From assembly GCF_000152805.1 (NCBI RefSeq), contig NZ_CH902578.1, positions 1,949,834-2,013,833 of the forward strand: a stretch of DNA of 64,000 bases, in the 5' to 3' direction. A program made the translations under genes and the position numbers. Numbering within the stretch: the stretch's first letter is position 1; each line of letters starts with the position of its first letter. Source of the DNA: Maritimibacter alkaliphilus HTCC2654 (GTDB lineage Bacteria; Pseudomonadota; Alphaproteobacteria; Rhodobacterales; Rhodobacteraceae). This document shows, piece by piece, positions 36,752 through 45,944 of this stretch. Under the pieces are notes generated by a model. The model was not told the DNA's origin and searched no databases. It was given only the letters and a program-made list of their open reading frames with translations.

Positions 36752-37009
36752 ATGAAGAAGGGTGAACTGGCTTATCTGGCGGTGCCGGGGTCCGAACTGA
36801 CCGTGCGCGTGACGCCGAAAGCGTCGCGCAACGCCGTGTCGGTGGATGAGGACGGGCACCTGAAGGTCAGCGTGACCACGGTGCCGGAGGACGGCAAGGC
36901 GACGGCGGCGGTGGTGAAGCTGCTGGCCCATGCGCTCGGCGTCGCCAAGTCGGATCTGACGCTGGTGCGCGGCGCCACGTCACGCGACAAGGTGTTTCGG
37001 ATCGACTGA
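36752..37009 (+). CDS. DUF167 (YggU-like) family protein
   Basis: 85 residues. LTVRVTPKASRNAV and VPEDGKATAAVVKLLAHALGVAKSDLTLVRGATSRDKVF match the DUF167 fold present across bacteria, archaea and eukaryotes. Function unknown. Start ATG 36752. Confidence 0.9.
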   Translation: MKKGELAYLAVPGSELTVRVTPKASRNAVSVDEDGHLKVSVTTVPEDGKATAAVVKLLAHALGVAKSDLTLVRGATSRDKVFRID

Positions 37010-37024
37010 ACGTCGGGCGCACAC

Positions 37025-37282
37025 CTAGCGTTGAACGTCCTCGGTCCGGGCCAGCCGATAGACGCCTTCGGGCAGGTCGAGCGCGGCCGCGAGATCCTGC
37101 AACTGCGCCATGGACAGCGTGACGACCTGCACCCTGTCCGTCGTCGGTTCGAGTTGTTCGATCGTGACGCAATCCTCGAAGGCGTTGATCGTGACGTCTT
37201 CTTTCAGATGCGAGACGCCCTCTTCCCCCTCGTCCACGAGGGTGATGACGGTCGCGTCGAAGTCGTGTTCGATTGTAAACAT
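37025..37282 (-). CDS. conserved small hypothetical protein
   Basis: 85 residues, acidic, starting FTIEHDFDATVITLVDEG, with VTINAFEDCVTIEQL and a C-terminal LSMAQLQDLAAALDLPEGVY. No signal or membrane segment and no family recognised. The regular beta-strand start and terminal helix suggest a compact domain. Convergent with DUF167 15 bp away. Confidence 0.65.
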   Translation of the reverse strand: MFTIEHDFDATVITLVDEGEEGVSHLKEDVTINAFEDCVTIEQLEPTTDRVQVVTLSMAQLQDLAAALDLPEGVYRLARTEDVQR

Positions 37283-37384
37283 GGCTTCAGCCTACGCCCC
37301 TTGCCGGGATTTGCCAGCCCGATTTGTCATGGATCAAGGTTAGTGAGTGGCGAATCCGCATGATCGGCGGTGGAGGACATTGTT

Positions 37385-37645
37385 ATGAGAGATTATCTGG
37401 ACCGCCCCCGCACACCCAGCGCCATGGCCCGCATGGCCGAAACTCTGAGCCTCGACCTTGGGGTCGAATACGACGCGCATATCGTGACTCGCCGCCAGCT
37501 TGACCGTGCGGTCGAGCGGTGCAAGTCCTGCAACGATCCGGACGGCTGCGCGATGTGGCTGGACGACCATTCCGGCGGCGCCCGCGAAGCCCCGAACCTG
37601 TGCCCGAACAAGCCGCTCTTCGACCATATGCGCGGGGGCTGGTAA
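37385..37645 (+). CDS. DUF6455 family cysteine-rich protein
   Basis: 86 residues from ATG 37385, with GGAGG eight bases ahead. The motif CKSCNDPDGCAMWL and a last Cys in NLCPNKPLF give four cysteines and an adjacent Trp, as in DUF6455; a metal or Fe-S site is plausible. It starts 42 bp before tdk. Role unknown. Confidence 0.83.
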   Translation: MRDYLDRPRTPSAMARMAETLSLDLGVEYDAHIVTRRQLDRAVERCKSCNDPDGCAMWLDDHSGGAREAPNLCPNKPLFDHMRGGW

Positions 37646-37686
37646 GCGCGCTTGAACGCCGGGGGCCTGCGGGCTAATCCGATCTC

Positions 37687-38286
37687 ATGGCGAAGCTTTA
37701 CTTCCACTACTCCACGATGAACGCGGGGAAATCGACGCTGCTCTTGCAGGCGTCGCACAATTACCGCGAACGGGGAATGGACACCTACCTCATCACCGCG
37801 CGTTTCGACAATCGGGCGGGCGAGGGCCAGATCGGGTCGCGCATCGGGATCGGCTCCGACGCGGACACGTTCGAGACGGGCGAGGATCTGTTCGCCAAGA
37901 TCGAGGCACGACTGGCGCAGGGCCACATCGCTTGCGTGTTCATCGACGAAGCGCAGTTCCTGTCGGAAGATCAGGTCTGGCAACTGGCCCGCGTGGTCGA
38001 CGATCTGCGCGTGCCCATCATGTGCTACGGCCTGCGCGTCGATTTTCAGGGCAATCTCTTTCCCGGCTCCGCCGCCCTTCTCGCCCTCGCCGACGAGATG
38101 CGCGAAGTGCGCACGATCTGTCACTGCGGGAAGAAGGCGACGATGGTCATCCGGCAGGATGGCGAGGGCAACGTGCTGACCGCGGGCGCACAGGTGCAGA
38201 TCGGCGGCAACGAAAGCTACGTCAGCCTGTGTCGCAAGCACTGGCGCGAGGCGGTGGGCGACCGTGAACCCTCTCGCCCTCGTTAG
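37687..38286 (+). CDS. tdk: thymidine kinase
   Basis: 199 residues, type II. P-loop STMNAGKSTLL, catalytic CVFIDEAQFLSED, the lasso LRVDFQGNLFPGS and zinc cysteines in CHCGKKA and LCRKH. Salvages thymidine to dTMP. With deoC in the same window it belongs to deoxynucleoside metabolism, though far apart. The next gene starts inside its end. Confidence 0.96.
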   Translation: MAKLYFHYSTMNAGKSTLLLQASHNYRERGMDTYLITARFDNRAGEGQIGSRIGIGSDADTFETGEDLFAKIEARLAQGHIACVFIDEAQFLSEDQVWQLARVVDDLRVPIMCYGLRVDFQGNLFPGSAALLALADEMREVRTICHCGKKATMVIRQDGEGNVLTAGAQVQIGGNESYVSLCRKHWREAVGDREPSRPR

Positions 38287-38623
38287 GCGCCTCGTCGGTC
38301 TCGGCGCAATGGGCGTCGTCGGGCTGATCGGCGCGAAATCCTGGCTCGACAAGGAACGCGCCGAGTTGCGGCTGGAGTATTACCGGGAATTGTCCGAATA
38401 CCATGCGGCGGCCACGCTGGGCGGCTGCACGCGGCGCGATGCGGTCATCGACATCGCGATGGCGCAGGGCTGGCAGGTGCGCGAGGCGAAAGGCGCCTGC
38501 GGGGCCGTGGATGGCCTGCGCCTGATCCCTGACGCGCCGACCCCGTGGCGGCGGGGCGCGCCGGGGTTTCTGGTCGGGTTCGACGGACACGGTTGTCAGA
38601 TCGCGGTGGATTGCGGCGAGTAA
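38264..38623 (+). CDS. hypothetical protein overlapping tdk
   Basis: 119 residues from GTG 38264, overlapping the last 23 bases of tdk. N-terminal LVGLGAMGVVGLIGAKSWLDKERAEL looks like a signal anchor. The rest has three cysteines (GGCTRRD, KGACGAV, GHGCQIAVDC). No family recognised. Overlap with tdk implies translational coupling, but no later start was excluded. A REP-like hairpin element follows. Confidence 0.55.
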   Translation: MNPLALVRRLVGLGAMGVVGLIGAKSWLDKERAELRLEYYRELSEYHAAATLGGCTRRDAVIDIAMAQGWQVREAKGACGAVDGLRLIPDAPTPWRRGAPGFLVGFDGHGCQIAVDCGE

Positions 38624-38628
38624 AGGAT

Positions 38629-38690
38629 GTCGCCGGGCTGTGCCCGGCGACCCGGTTGGGGGCTCTGCCCCCAAACCCCCGAGGTTTCCT
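38629..38690. repeat. REP-like double-hairpin intergenic element
   Basis: Two perfect hairpins in tandem: GTCGCCGGGC/GCCCGGCGAC with a TGT loop, then TTGGGGGC/GCCCCCAA with a TCT loop, followed by ACCCCCGAGGTTT. Such GGGGGCTCTGCCCCC blocks are common extragenic repeats in Rhodobacteraceae. No T-tract follows. Confidence 0.6.
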
Positions 38691-38763
38691 GAAACAGAGA
38701 AGAAGAACGGTCGCGTAATCAACCCGACCTTGTGTCCTACGTGCCTTCGGTCCAGAAGGATTC

Positions 38764-39471
38764 ATGAACTTCCCGACGACCCTGATCCCCGCCACACTCG
38801 TCAAGCGATACAAACGGTTCCTCGCCGATTGCCTGCTCGCGGACGGGACCGAGGTGACCGCCCATTGCGCCAATCCCGGCTCGATGATGGGGCTGGCGGA
38901 ACCGGGGAGCCGGATCTGGCTGGAACCCAACGACGATCCGAAGAAGAAGCTGAAATACGGCTGGCGGCTGGTCGAGCACGACACGGGGCATTTCACCGGG
39001 GTCGATACGTCGCTCCCCAATCGGATGCTGAAGGCCGCGCTGATGGCGGGCGATGTGCCGGAACTGGTCGCGCCGATGGTGCGGGCCGAGGTGAAATACG
39101 GGCAGAACAGCCGGGTCGATTTCCTGCTGACCGGCGCGGGGCCCGATACTTATGTCGAGGTCAAATCCGTCACCCTGTTGCGGGAACCGGGGATTGCCGA
39201 GTTTCCCGACAGCGTGACGGCGCGTGGCGCCAAACACATGGCGGATCTGGCCGAGATGGCGCGATCCGGGCACCGGGCGGTGATCTTTTACCTCGTCCAG
39301 CGCACCGATGCGCGCGAGGTGACGATCGCGGGGGACATCGACCCGACCTATGCCGACGCCGTGCGGTCCGCGCTGGAGGCCGGGGTCGAGCCGCTCGCCT
39401 ATGGCTGTCGGATCACGCCCGGCGGTGTCACGCTTGGAAAACGGCTCCCGTTCACGCCACCTTGGGCCTAG
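38764..39471 (+). CDS. sfsA: DNA/RNA nuclease SfsA
   Basis: 235 residues: LVKRYKRFLADCLLADG, AHCANPGSMMGL, SRVDFLLTG and YVEVKSVTLL, then GHRAVIFYLVQR match SfsA, once called a sugar fermentation stimulation protein, with a nuclease-like D-ExK core. Preceded by the REP-like element and followed by a convergent secreted-protein gene. Confidence 0.93.
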   Translation: MNFPTTLIPATLVKRYKRFLADCLLADGTEVTAHCANPGSMMGLAEPGSRIWLEPNDDPKKKLKYGWRLVEHDTGHFTGVDTSLPNRMLKAALMAGDVPELVAPMVRAEVKYGQNSRVDFLLTGAGPDTYVEVKSVTLLREPGIAEFPDSVTARGAKHMADLAEMARSGHRAVIFYLVQRTDAREVTIAGDIDPTYADAVRSALEAGVEPLAYGCRITPGGVTLGKRLPFTPPWA

Positions 39472-39477
39472 CGCCGA

Positions 39478-40113
39478 TCAACCCTCCGGCGCGGCGATGG
39501 CGAAGTCGGTGCCGTAGTCCGCGGTCGTCACCCTGACGTAGTCCTTCGGCTCCGGCGCCCAGCTTTCCATGAGGTTGTGTTCTTCGTTGATGGCCATTCG
39601 CCCGGTTTCCGGGTCGATATAGAGCACCTGATCGCTTTCCCACCACGACTGACCGCCCGCCGTTTCGGTGCGCACGCGATAGGCATAGCGCAGGAGCGTT
39701 CGTCCCTCGACCTCGACCTCACCGTCGCATCTCGCCTCGGTGATGCTGGCGGCGGAGGATGCGTTCATGTCGCGGGCGAATTCCATCGCGTCATAAGGAT
39801 TGTCCGACCCGGTATCGGTCCACGGCCCGTCCCACGACGAGCCGTCGTAGAAATCCTGCCCCCAGAGCAGCATGAACCGGCCATCCGGGAAGGCGGAAAT
39901 CACCTGATCGGGGGCCTGCCACCGCGCGGTGACGACGATCTGTTCGGTGCCGTCCGGCATCCGGTTGAACGTCACTTCCTGATGCTGGATGTCGAAGGCC
40001 GGGTCGAACACCCCGCCGTCTTCGAGATACATCGCCTTTACCTCGTCCAGACAGGCATCGGCCAAAAGCGGCGTTGCGGCCAGCAAGACGGGCGAAAGCA
40101 GGAAAATGCGCAT
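39478..40113 (-). CDS. secreted protein of unknown function
   Basis: 211 residues from ATG 40113, AGAGGA ahead. Signal peptide RIFLLSPVLLAATPLLADA with cleavage near residue 20. The mature part contains DIQHQEVTFNRMPDGTEQIVVTARW and YAYRVRTETAGGQSWWESDQVLYIDPETG, a beta-rich domain. Periplasmic location expected. No function recognised. Confidence 0.75.
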   Translation of the reverse strand: MRIFLLSPVLLAATPLLADACLDEVKAMYLEDGGVFDPAFDIQHQEVTFNRMPDGTEQIVVTARWQAPDQVISAFPDGRFMLLWGQDFYDGSSWDGPWTDTGSDNPYDAMEFARDMNASSAASITEARCDGEVEVEGRTLLRYAYRVRTETAGGQSWWESDQVLYIDPETGRMAINEEHNLMESWAPEPKDYVRVTTADYGTDFAIAAPEG

Positions 40114-40236
40114 GGGATTCCTCTGAAATGCCGTGGATACGAATACAGCGAGCCTAAGTGGCGGCCCGGCGTCGCGCAAGGCGCCGCATCCGTTGTGTCC
40201 CGCGCCGTTTCTGCCTATTTAGAGGCCAAACCACGC

Positions 40237-41055
40237 ATGGAGCATCCTTTGGATACCAAGACCCGCATCACCCGAGAGGGCATCCGCCTGTACGAACCCG
40301 AGGATTTCGCGGGGATGCACAAGGCGGGAAAACTGGCGGCGGAGATCCTCGACCGGGTCATTCCGCTGGTGGAGCCGGGGGTGACGACGGGCGAGCTGGA
40401 CGCGGCGATCGAGGCGATGGTGAACGAAGCCGGCGCGACCTCGGCCACGATCGGTTACAAGGGCTATGAACACGCCTCCTGCATTTCGATCAACCATGTG
40501 GTCTGCCACGGTATTCCGTCGGACAAGAAGCTCAAGGATGGCGACATCCTGAACATCGACGTCACCGTGATCGTGGACGGCTGGTTCGGGGACACGTCGC
40601 GCATGTTCGTCGCGGGCAAGATGCCGCGCAAGGCCGAGCGGCTGGTGGACGTGACGCATGAGGCGCTGATGCTGGGCATCGAAGCGGCCAAGCCGGGCAA
40701 CACCTTCGGCGACATCGGCTTCGCCATTCAGAGTTTCGTCGAAAAGAACCGCATGTCGGTGGTGCGCGATTTCTGCGGCCACGGGCTGGGACAGGTGTTC
40801 CATGCACCGCCCAACGTGCTGCATTACGGTCGCCCCGGCACTGGGCCGATCCTTCAGGAAGGCATGTTCTTCACCATCGAGCCGATGGTGAATCTGGGTC
40901 GTCCCGAAACCAAGGTGCTCGCCGACGACTGGACCGCGGTGACGCGCGACAAGAGCCTGTCGGCGCAGTTCGAGCATTCCATCGGGATCACCGCGGACGG
41001 GTGCGAGATCTTCACGCTCTCGCCCGCAGGGAAATTCCACCCGACCTACGCCTGA
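40237..41055 (+). CDS. map: methionine aminopeptidase
   Basis: 272 residues, type I. Metal ligands lie in NIDVTVIVDGWFGDTSRMF (two Asp), CGHGLGQVFH (His), FTIEPMVN (Glu) and FEHSIGI (Glu). Removes N-terminal Met cotranslationally. Start ATG 40237; an open frame upstream to 39577 runs through the antisense of the neighbour and is rejected. The 3' end overlaps DUF2189 by 10 bases. Confidence 0.96.
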   Translation: MEHPLDTKTRITREGIRLYEPEDFAGMHKAGKLAAEILDRVIPLVEPGVTTGELDAAIEAMVNEAGATSATIGYKGYEHASCISINHVVCHGIPSDKKLKDGDILNIDVTVIVDGWFGDTSRMFVAGKMPRKAERLVDVTHEALMLGIEAAKPGNTFGDIGFAIQSFVEKNRMSVVRDFCGHGLGQVFHAPPNVLHYGRPGTGPILQEGMFFTIEPMVNLGRPETKVLADDWTAVTRDKSLSAQFEHSIGITADGCEIFTLSPAGKFHPTYA

Positions 41056-41921
41056 GCCTCACCCGGCCAGAAGACGAGCCGCTGGTAAAGGTGCCATGTC
41101 GCATGGCCCAGGATCGGCAGCACGACGACGAGACCCAGAAACATCGGAATCGACCCCAGCGCCAGAAGCACGGCGACGATCAGACCCCAGACCAGCACGG
41201 GCACCGGGTTTTCGCGGGCCGCACGGATCGACGTGGCGATGGCCACAGGCATTCCCACCGGGCGATCGGCCAGCATGGGCGCGGCGACGAAGGTCGTGAC
41301 CAGCGTGACGAGCGCGAAGACAAAGCCCACCGCCATACCGATCACAATCATCTGCCAGCCACCGGAGGTGGTGAACACGTCCGTCGCGAAGGCGGTCAGG
41401 CTCGCCGGAACCGCCGCCCCCATCGTCGCCTCGTGGATCATGTCCGCGAAGAACACCCAGACGGTGAACAGCAGCACGAGGTAAAGCGCCAGTGTCAGCA
41501 TCGGCCCGACCACATGGCTGCGCGCGGCATAAAAGGCGTCACCCCATGTCACGGCCAACCCCATCTCGCGCCGCTTCGACATCTCGTAAAGCCCGACACA
41601 GGCCACGGGGCCGAGGATCGCGAACCCGGCGGCCATGGGGAACAGAAGCGGGGCGAGCGCGGCGTTGAAGGCGAACCCGGCGATCAGCAGACCGACAATG
41701 GGATAGGCGATGACGAGGAACATGACGTCGGTGCGAAACGCCGCGAAGTCGGCCACCCCACGCCTCAGCGCGATGCGCAGGTCGGCGAGCGTGATCTTGC
41801 GGACCACGGGCATGGTCAGATCGTGACTGCCGATGGTCTCGATCCCGTGTTCGACGCTGCGCGCCCCCTGCCCGAGCGCCCCGATCCCGAAGGACAGTGG
41901 ATTTCCGATGGTCTTTGGCAT
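41046..41921 (-). CDS. DUF2189 family membrane protein
   Basis: 291 residues from ATG 41921 with GAGGAGG upstream. About six hydrophobic helices after a soluble head (KITLADLRIALRRGVADFAAFRTDVMF). FAILGPVACVGLYEMSKRREMG is typical of DUF2189. Inner membrane, function unknown. Its stop lies inside the 3' end of map. Confidence 0.85.
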   Translation of the reverse strand: MPKTIGNPLSFGIGALGQGARSVEHGIETIGSHDLTMPVVRKITLADLRIALRRGVADFAAFRTDVMFLVIAYPIVGLLIAGFAFNAALAPLLFPMAAGFAILGPVACVGLYEMSKRREMGLAVTWGDAFYAARSHVVGPMLTLALYLVLLFTVWVFFADMIHEATMGAAVPASLTAFATDVFTTSGGWQMIVIGMAVGFVFALVTLVTTFVAAPMLADRPVGMPVAIATSIRAARENPVPVLVWGLIVAVLLALGSIPMFLGLVVVLPILGHATWHLYQRLVFWPGEAQA

Positions 41922-42056
41922 GGCTTCCTCCTCAAGTCCGTGCACGAGCGGACCGAAGGCGGCGCGATGGTATGACCGTCCCGCGTCGGGCTCCGGTCCA
42001 TGCTGCCATGATAGCACGCGGCGGTCGCGGCTGCTCTCACGTTTAGGGGAAACAGG

Positions 42057-42389
42057 TTAAGGGCGGGTCAGGTCGATCTGACGATAGGGGGCGAGGCCCG
42101 GAATATCCTCGGTCACAGGCTCCGCGACCACGCCGCCGAACCGCGCCTCGTGCACCTTCACCCGCCGCCCGTCGATGCGGGCGATCACGCTGCCGCACAC
42201 GGTCCAATCCTCTTCGCCCGCGCGTCGGAACATGAACCCGCCCGACAGGCTTTCGTTCGCGAATTCAAGCGGTTGCCCCTGTCCGTCCACCGCGCGCGCC
42301 CGGCATACGTTACAGAAATGCCAAGGGTATCGTGCGAAGGCCCTGAGCCGCGTGCCGCAGCCGGGACAGAAATGATCGGGCATCGTCAT
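42057..42389 (-). CDS. small zinc-ribbon protein
   Basis: 110 residues from ATG 42389 (ATG 42383 alternative). CPGCGTRL and HFCNVCRAR form a four-cysteine zinc ribbon. The C-terminal half (WTVCGSVIARIDGRRVKVHEARFGGVV) is beta-rich. It resembles short ADP-ribose-type zinc-ribbon leaders but no complete known family is recognised. Confidence 0.65.
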   Translation of the reverse strand: MTMPDHFCPGCGTRLRAFARYPWHFCNVCRARAVDGQGQPLEFANESLSGGFMFRRAGEEDWTVCGSVIARIDGRRVKVHEARFGGVVAEPVTEDIPGLAPYRQIDLTRP

Positions 42390-42520
42390 GGCATCATCCA
42401 ACGCTGCAAATCCGCGCCTGTCCAGCGCTTGCCCTTGGGTCACCCTTGATCGGTTGGGACGCTTGCCCCGAAGCTGGCGGGTAAGGAAGGACCGATGGCC
42501 GACAACGGAGGACGCGGCCT

Positions 42521-43435
42521 ATGGAACCTGTGAAGTCATACCTCGGCTGGAATCTCGATTTCACCGAACCCAAGGGCGAGCCCGCGCTGTGCGCGCCGGA
42601 CTCGATATCCTGGACCGTCTACAAGAACCCCATTTCGCTCGCCATCGGCGGGGTGGCGGCCGTTCTGCTCGAATTCGCGGACGCCCGGATCAGGTCCGGC
42701 GTCTGGGATCATTCCGTCTACCCCACCGACCCGCTGGGCCGCTCGCGCCGCACCGGGCTGGCCGCGATGGTCGGGATCTACGGCCCCGAAAGCGCCGCGC
42801 GTCGCGTCATCAAGGGCGTGAACAACATGCACGCGCGGGTGTCGGGCAAGACGCCCGCAGGTGAGGCCTATGCGGCCACGGATGTCGAGCTTCTAGATTG
42901 GGTAAGTGCCACGGCGGCCTACGGCTTCATGATGGCCTATGACCGTTACGTGACGCCCCTGAGCTATGGCGAGAAGTGCCAGTTCTACGTGGAAAGCGTG
43001 CCGGTCGTAACACTCTATGGCGTCAAGTCGCCGATCCGCAGGCCCGAGGATTTCGCGGCGATGTGCCAGTCGCTCCTCCCTCGGTTCGAGCCGCACCAGA
43101 TCAACCGCGACTTTCTGGAGATCATCAAGTCGGGCAAGGCCGCACGCGGTGTGCCAAAGGGGCTTTACGTGGCCATCGCCAACGCGGCGGTCGGGCTGTT
43201 GCCGGGCGAGGTTCGGCAGCGGCTAGAGTTGGGGGCCGAGTTCGATCTGACGCTCCCCCAACGGTTGTCGCTGCGGCTGGCGGCCAAACTGGCCAACACC
43301 GTGCCCGCCAGGAACAGCCCCGCCGTGGGCGCCGCGCGGCGTGTGGGCCTGCCGGATAATTTCGCGTGGAAAAGCCCGGCGGCGAAGGCGCGTATCCTCG
43401 CGGATCGCGGTCAGGCCCCGGTGTCGGCTGAGTAG
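42521..43435 (+). CDS. oxygenase MpaB family protein (DUF2236)
   Basis: 304 residues. Features of DUF2236: SISWTVYKNPISLAIGGVAAVLLEF, HARVSGKTPAGEAYAATDVELLDWV and AYDRYVTPLSYGEKCQFY. The family includes latex-clearing protein, fungal MpaB' and bacterial heme or metal-dependent oxygenases. Substrate unknown. Transcribed alone. Confidence 0.83.
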   Translation: MEPVKSYLGWNLDFTEPKGEPALCAPDSISWTVYKNPISLAIGGVAAVLLEFADARIRSGVWDHSVYPTDPLGRSRRTGLAAMVGIYGPESAARRVIKGVNNMHARVSGKTPAGEAYAATDVELLDWVSATAAYGFMMAYDRYVTPLSYGEKCQFYVESVPVVTLYGVKSPIRRPEDFAAMCQSLLPRFEPHQINRDFLEIIKSGKAARGVPKGLYVAIANAAVGLLPGEVRQRLELGAEFDLTLPQRLSLRLAAKLANTVPARNSPAVGAARRVGLPDNFAWKSPAAKARILADRGQAPVSAE

Positions 43436-43436
43436 G

Positions 43437-44087
43437 TCAAAGGCCCAGACGCCGCCCCACATCCGCCATGCTCGTCGCGATCTCGACCCCGAGTGCGGCG
43501 AGCGAGTCCGGCACGTGGCCCGGCGCGAAACCGATCACGCGCATTCCTGCGGCCAGCCCGCCCCGGCACCCCGTGGCGCTATCGTCGATCACGACGCAGC
43601 CCTCGGGCGCGACGCCCAGAGCCTCGGCGGCCATGAGGTAAAGATCGGGCGCGGGTTTGGGCGCACCGATCTCCTGCCCCGAATACAGATGATCCTTCAG
43701 CCGCGCCCAGACGCCGGGATGCTGGCCCAGCGTCGTGCGCATCTTGCGCGTGGTCCCGTTCGAACCGACCGCATAGGGGATGCCCGCCGCATCCAGCCGG
43801 TCGAGCAGATCACCGACGCCGGGAAACAGCGCCGTGCCCTCGGCCAGCCGGACATAGAGTTTCTCGTAGAACCCATCGACCCAATCGGGCGGAAACCCCG
43901 CACCCATCCGCCGCGCCTCATCCGCCAGCGCCGCGATGGTGGAGCCGACGAACAGCCGCTCCATCTCATCCCGGTCGAGCGGTAGGCCGTGGGCGGCGAA
44001 TTCCGCTTCCAGCAGGTCGAATCCCGCTGGCTCACTGTCGACGAGAACCCCATCGCAGTCGAAGAGGACGGCAGCCGGGCGTGTCAT
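43437..44087 (-). CDS. HAD-superfamily phosphatase (phosphoglycolate phosphatase-like)
   Basis: 216 residues. Motif I FDCDGVLVDSE with the nucleophile Asp, motif II GSNGTTRK, motif III Lys in GAPKPAPDLY, and motif IV VVIDDSATG. The cap domain type places it with beta-phosphoglucomutase/phosphoglycolate phosphatase-like enzymes. Its ATG overlaps the rsmD stop (ATGA). Confidence 0.9.
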   Translation of the reverse strand: MTRPAAVLFDCDGVLVDSEPAGFDLLEAEFAAHGLPLDRDEMERLFVGSTIAALADEARRMGAGFPPDWVDGFYEKLYVRLAEGTALFPGVGDLLDRLDAAGIPYAVGSNGTTRKMRTTLGQHPGVWARLKDHLYSGQEIGAPKPAPDLYLMAAEALGVAPEGCVVIDDSATGCRGGLAAGMRVIGFAPGHVPDSLAALGVEIATSMADVGRRLGL

Positions 44088-44647
44088 TCCGCCACCGTGC
44101 AGATGCTGATGGTCGTGTCGCCGTACCGGCGGCTGTCGATGAGTTGCACGCCGGCGGGCGGCGTGACCGGCCCGCTTTCCTCCCACACCACGCAGGCCCC
44201 CGGCGCGATCCAGCCGCCCTCCATCGCGGCGGAAAGCGCCTTGTCCCCCAGCCCCTTGCCATAGGGCGGGTCGAGGAACACCAACGTCGCGGGCGTCTCG
44301 GTCGCGGGGGCGAGCCGCGTGGCGTTGCGTGCGACCAGCCTCGCCTGCCCCTCGGCCCGGCATTTGGCGATGTTCTCGCGGATCAGCTTCTGCGCCACGC
44401 GCCCGTCATCGACGAAGGTGACCTGCGCGGCGCCACGCGACAGCGCCTCCAACCCCAGCGCGCCGGTGCCCGCGAACAGGTCGAGCACCACCGCATCCGT
44501 CACCGGATCGCCGAAGCGCCCGCCGGTCAGCATCGAAAACAGGCTCTCTCGCACACGGTCGGTCGTGGGGCGCAGATGCGCGGCGGCATCGCCCTTGCCG
44601 ACACTGGCCAGCGCCAGCCCGCGATGCTGCCCCGCGATGATCCTCAC
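44084..44647 (-). CDS. rsmD: 16S rRNA (guanine(966)-N(2))-methyltransferase
   Basis: 187 residues. Motif I DLFAGTGALGLEALSRGA binds SAM, and LDPPYGKG is the catalytic (D/N)PPY motif. RIIAGQHRG at the start is characteristic. GTG start at 44647 overlaps the stop of the FAD oxidoreductase (GTGA), so the three genes 45867-43437 form a coupled minus-strand operon. Confidence 0.94.
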   Translation of the reverse strand: MRIIAGQHRGLALASVGKGDAAAHLRPTTDRVRESLFSMLTGGRFGDPVTDAVVLDLFAGTGALGLEALSRGAAQVTFVDDGRVAQKLIRENIAKCRAEGQARLVARNATRLAPATETPATLVFLDPPYGKGLGDKALSAAMEGGWIAPGACVVWEESGPVTPPAGVQLIDSRRYGDTTISICTVAE

Positions 44648-45867
44648 GCCTTGAGAAGCGCCTTGAGGTCGGTCTCGGGGTTGCCCACGGCCTCCGGGTC
44701 AGGGCTCTTGCCGCCTTCGATCAGGCGCTTGCCGACCATATAGGCGCGCGGGTCGTTCATCGCATCGACCGCGACCAGCGTCTCGCCCGCGTAATACCAG
44801 TAACTGACCGAGGTCTTGCCGTCCTCGGTCCCGTCATCGCGGGTGACGACCCGGTCATACCCGGTGTTCAGCCCGGCGATCTGAAGCTTGGTGTCGTACT
44901 GGTCCGACCAGAACCACGGCTTCGCGATGTAATCCTTGCCCGCGCCCAGCATGTTCTGGGCCACCACTTCCGCCTGATCGATGGCGTTGCCAACGCTTTC
45001 GAGCCGGATACGCTCGCCCTTGTAGGGAAACGAGGCGCAATCGCCCGCGGCAAAGATCGACGTGTCCGACGTGCGCCCCTGCGCATCGGTCTTGATCCCG
45101 TTGTCAATGGCAAGCCCGGCGGCATCGGCCAGGGCCACGTCCGGCTTGATCCCCACGCCGACAACCACAAAATCCACATCGATGGTCGAGCCGTCGGTGA
45201 GTTCGGCGCCAGAGACATGCCCCTCGCCCGTCAGCTTCGACAAGCCGACCTCTTCGAGAATGGTCGCGCCGTGCGCCTTGTGCAGCGCACGGAAATATTC
45301 CGACGTCTCGGGGGCCGCCACACGTTGCAGAATGCGTTGCGCCATTTCGACGATGGTCACCTGCATCCCTTTCTTGGCGGCGACCGCAGCAGCCTCGAGC
45401 CCGATGTAGCCGCCGCCGATCACCAGCACGCGACGCCCCTCGGCGAATTCATGCGCCATGGCATCCACATCCGCGAGCGTGCGCACGGTATAGACACCGC
45501 CCAGATCGCCACCGATGGCCGCCGGCAGCCGGTTGGGCAGCGATCCGGTGGTCAACGCAAGCTGGCCGTAGCCCAGCGTTTCGCCATTCTCAAAGGTCAC
45601 CGTCTTGGCGACGGGATCGATCCGCTCGACCCGCGTGCCGGTCTTCAGGTCGATGTCGTGCTCGGGGTAGAAGCTTTCGGGCCGGAGGTAGAGCCGCGAC
45701 AGCTCCATCTCGCCCAGAAGATATGCCTTGGACAGGGGCGGGCGCTGGTAGGGCGGCACAGGCTCTTCCCCGATCAGGGTGATGCTGCCCTCGAATTTCA
45801 GGTGCCGCAGCTTGGCCACCAGTGCTGCCCCGGCCTGCCCGGCCCCGATTACGACGATATCCGACAT
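44644..45867 (-). CDS. FAD-dependent ferredoxin/rhodocoxin-reductase-like oxidoreductase
   Basis: 407 residues. FAD-binding GAGQAGAALVAKL, then YQRPPLSKAYLLG, second nucleotide site VIGGGYIGLEAAA, and FAAGDCASF. The C-terminal end fits a Reductase_C domain. It probably feeds electrons from NAD(P)H to a ferredoxin or rubredoxin partner that is not in the window. Confidence 0.88.
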   Translation of the reverse strand: MSDIVVIGAGQAGAALVAKLRHLKFEGSITLIGEEPVPPYQRPPLSKAYLLGEMELSRLYLRPESFYPEHDIDLKTGTRVERIDPVAKTVTFENGETLGYGQLALTTGSLPNRLPAAIGGDLGGVYTVRTLADVDAMAHEFAEGRRVLVIGGGYIGLEAAAVAAKKGMQVTIVEMAQRILQRVAAPETSEYFRALHKAHGATILEEVGLSKLTGEGHVSGAELTDGSTIDVDFVVVGVGIKPDVALADAAGLAIDNGIKTDAQGRTSDTSIFAAGDCASFPYKGERIRLESVGNAIDQAEVVAQNMLGAGKDYIAKPWFWSDQYDTKLQIAGLNTGYDRVVTRDDGTEDGKTSVSYWYYAGETLVAVDAMNDPRAYMVGKRLIEGGKSPDPEAVGNPETDLKALLKA

Positions 45868-45944
45868 TTTTACTTGCCTCTCCCACTTTGGTCCGGACCA
45901 TATCGCCAGCCGTAATCAAATGGCAACGCGAACAGGAGGACGTT

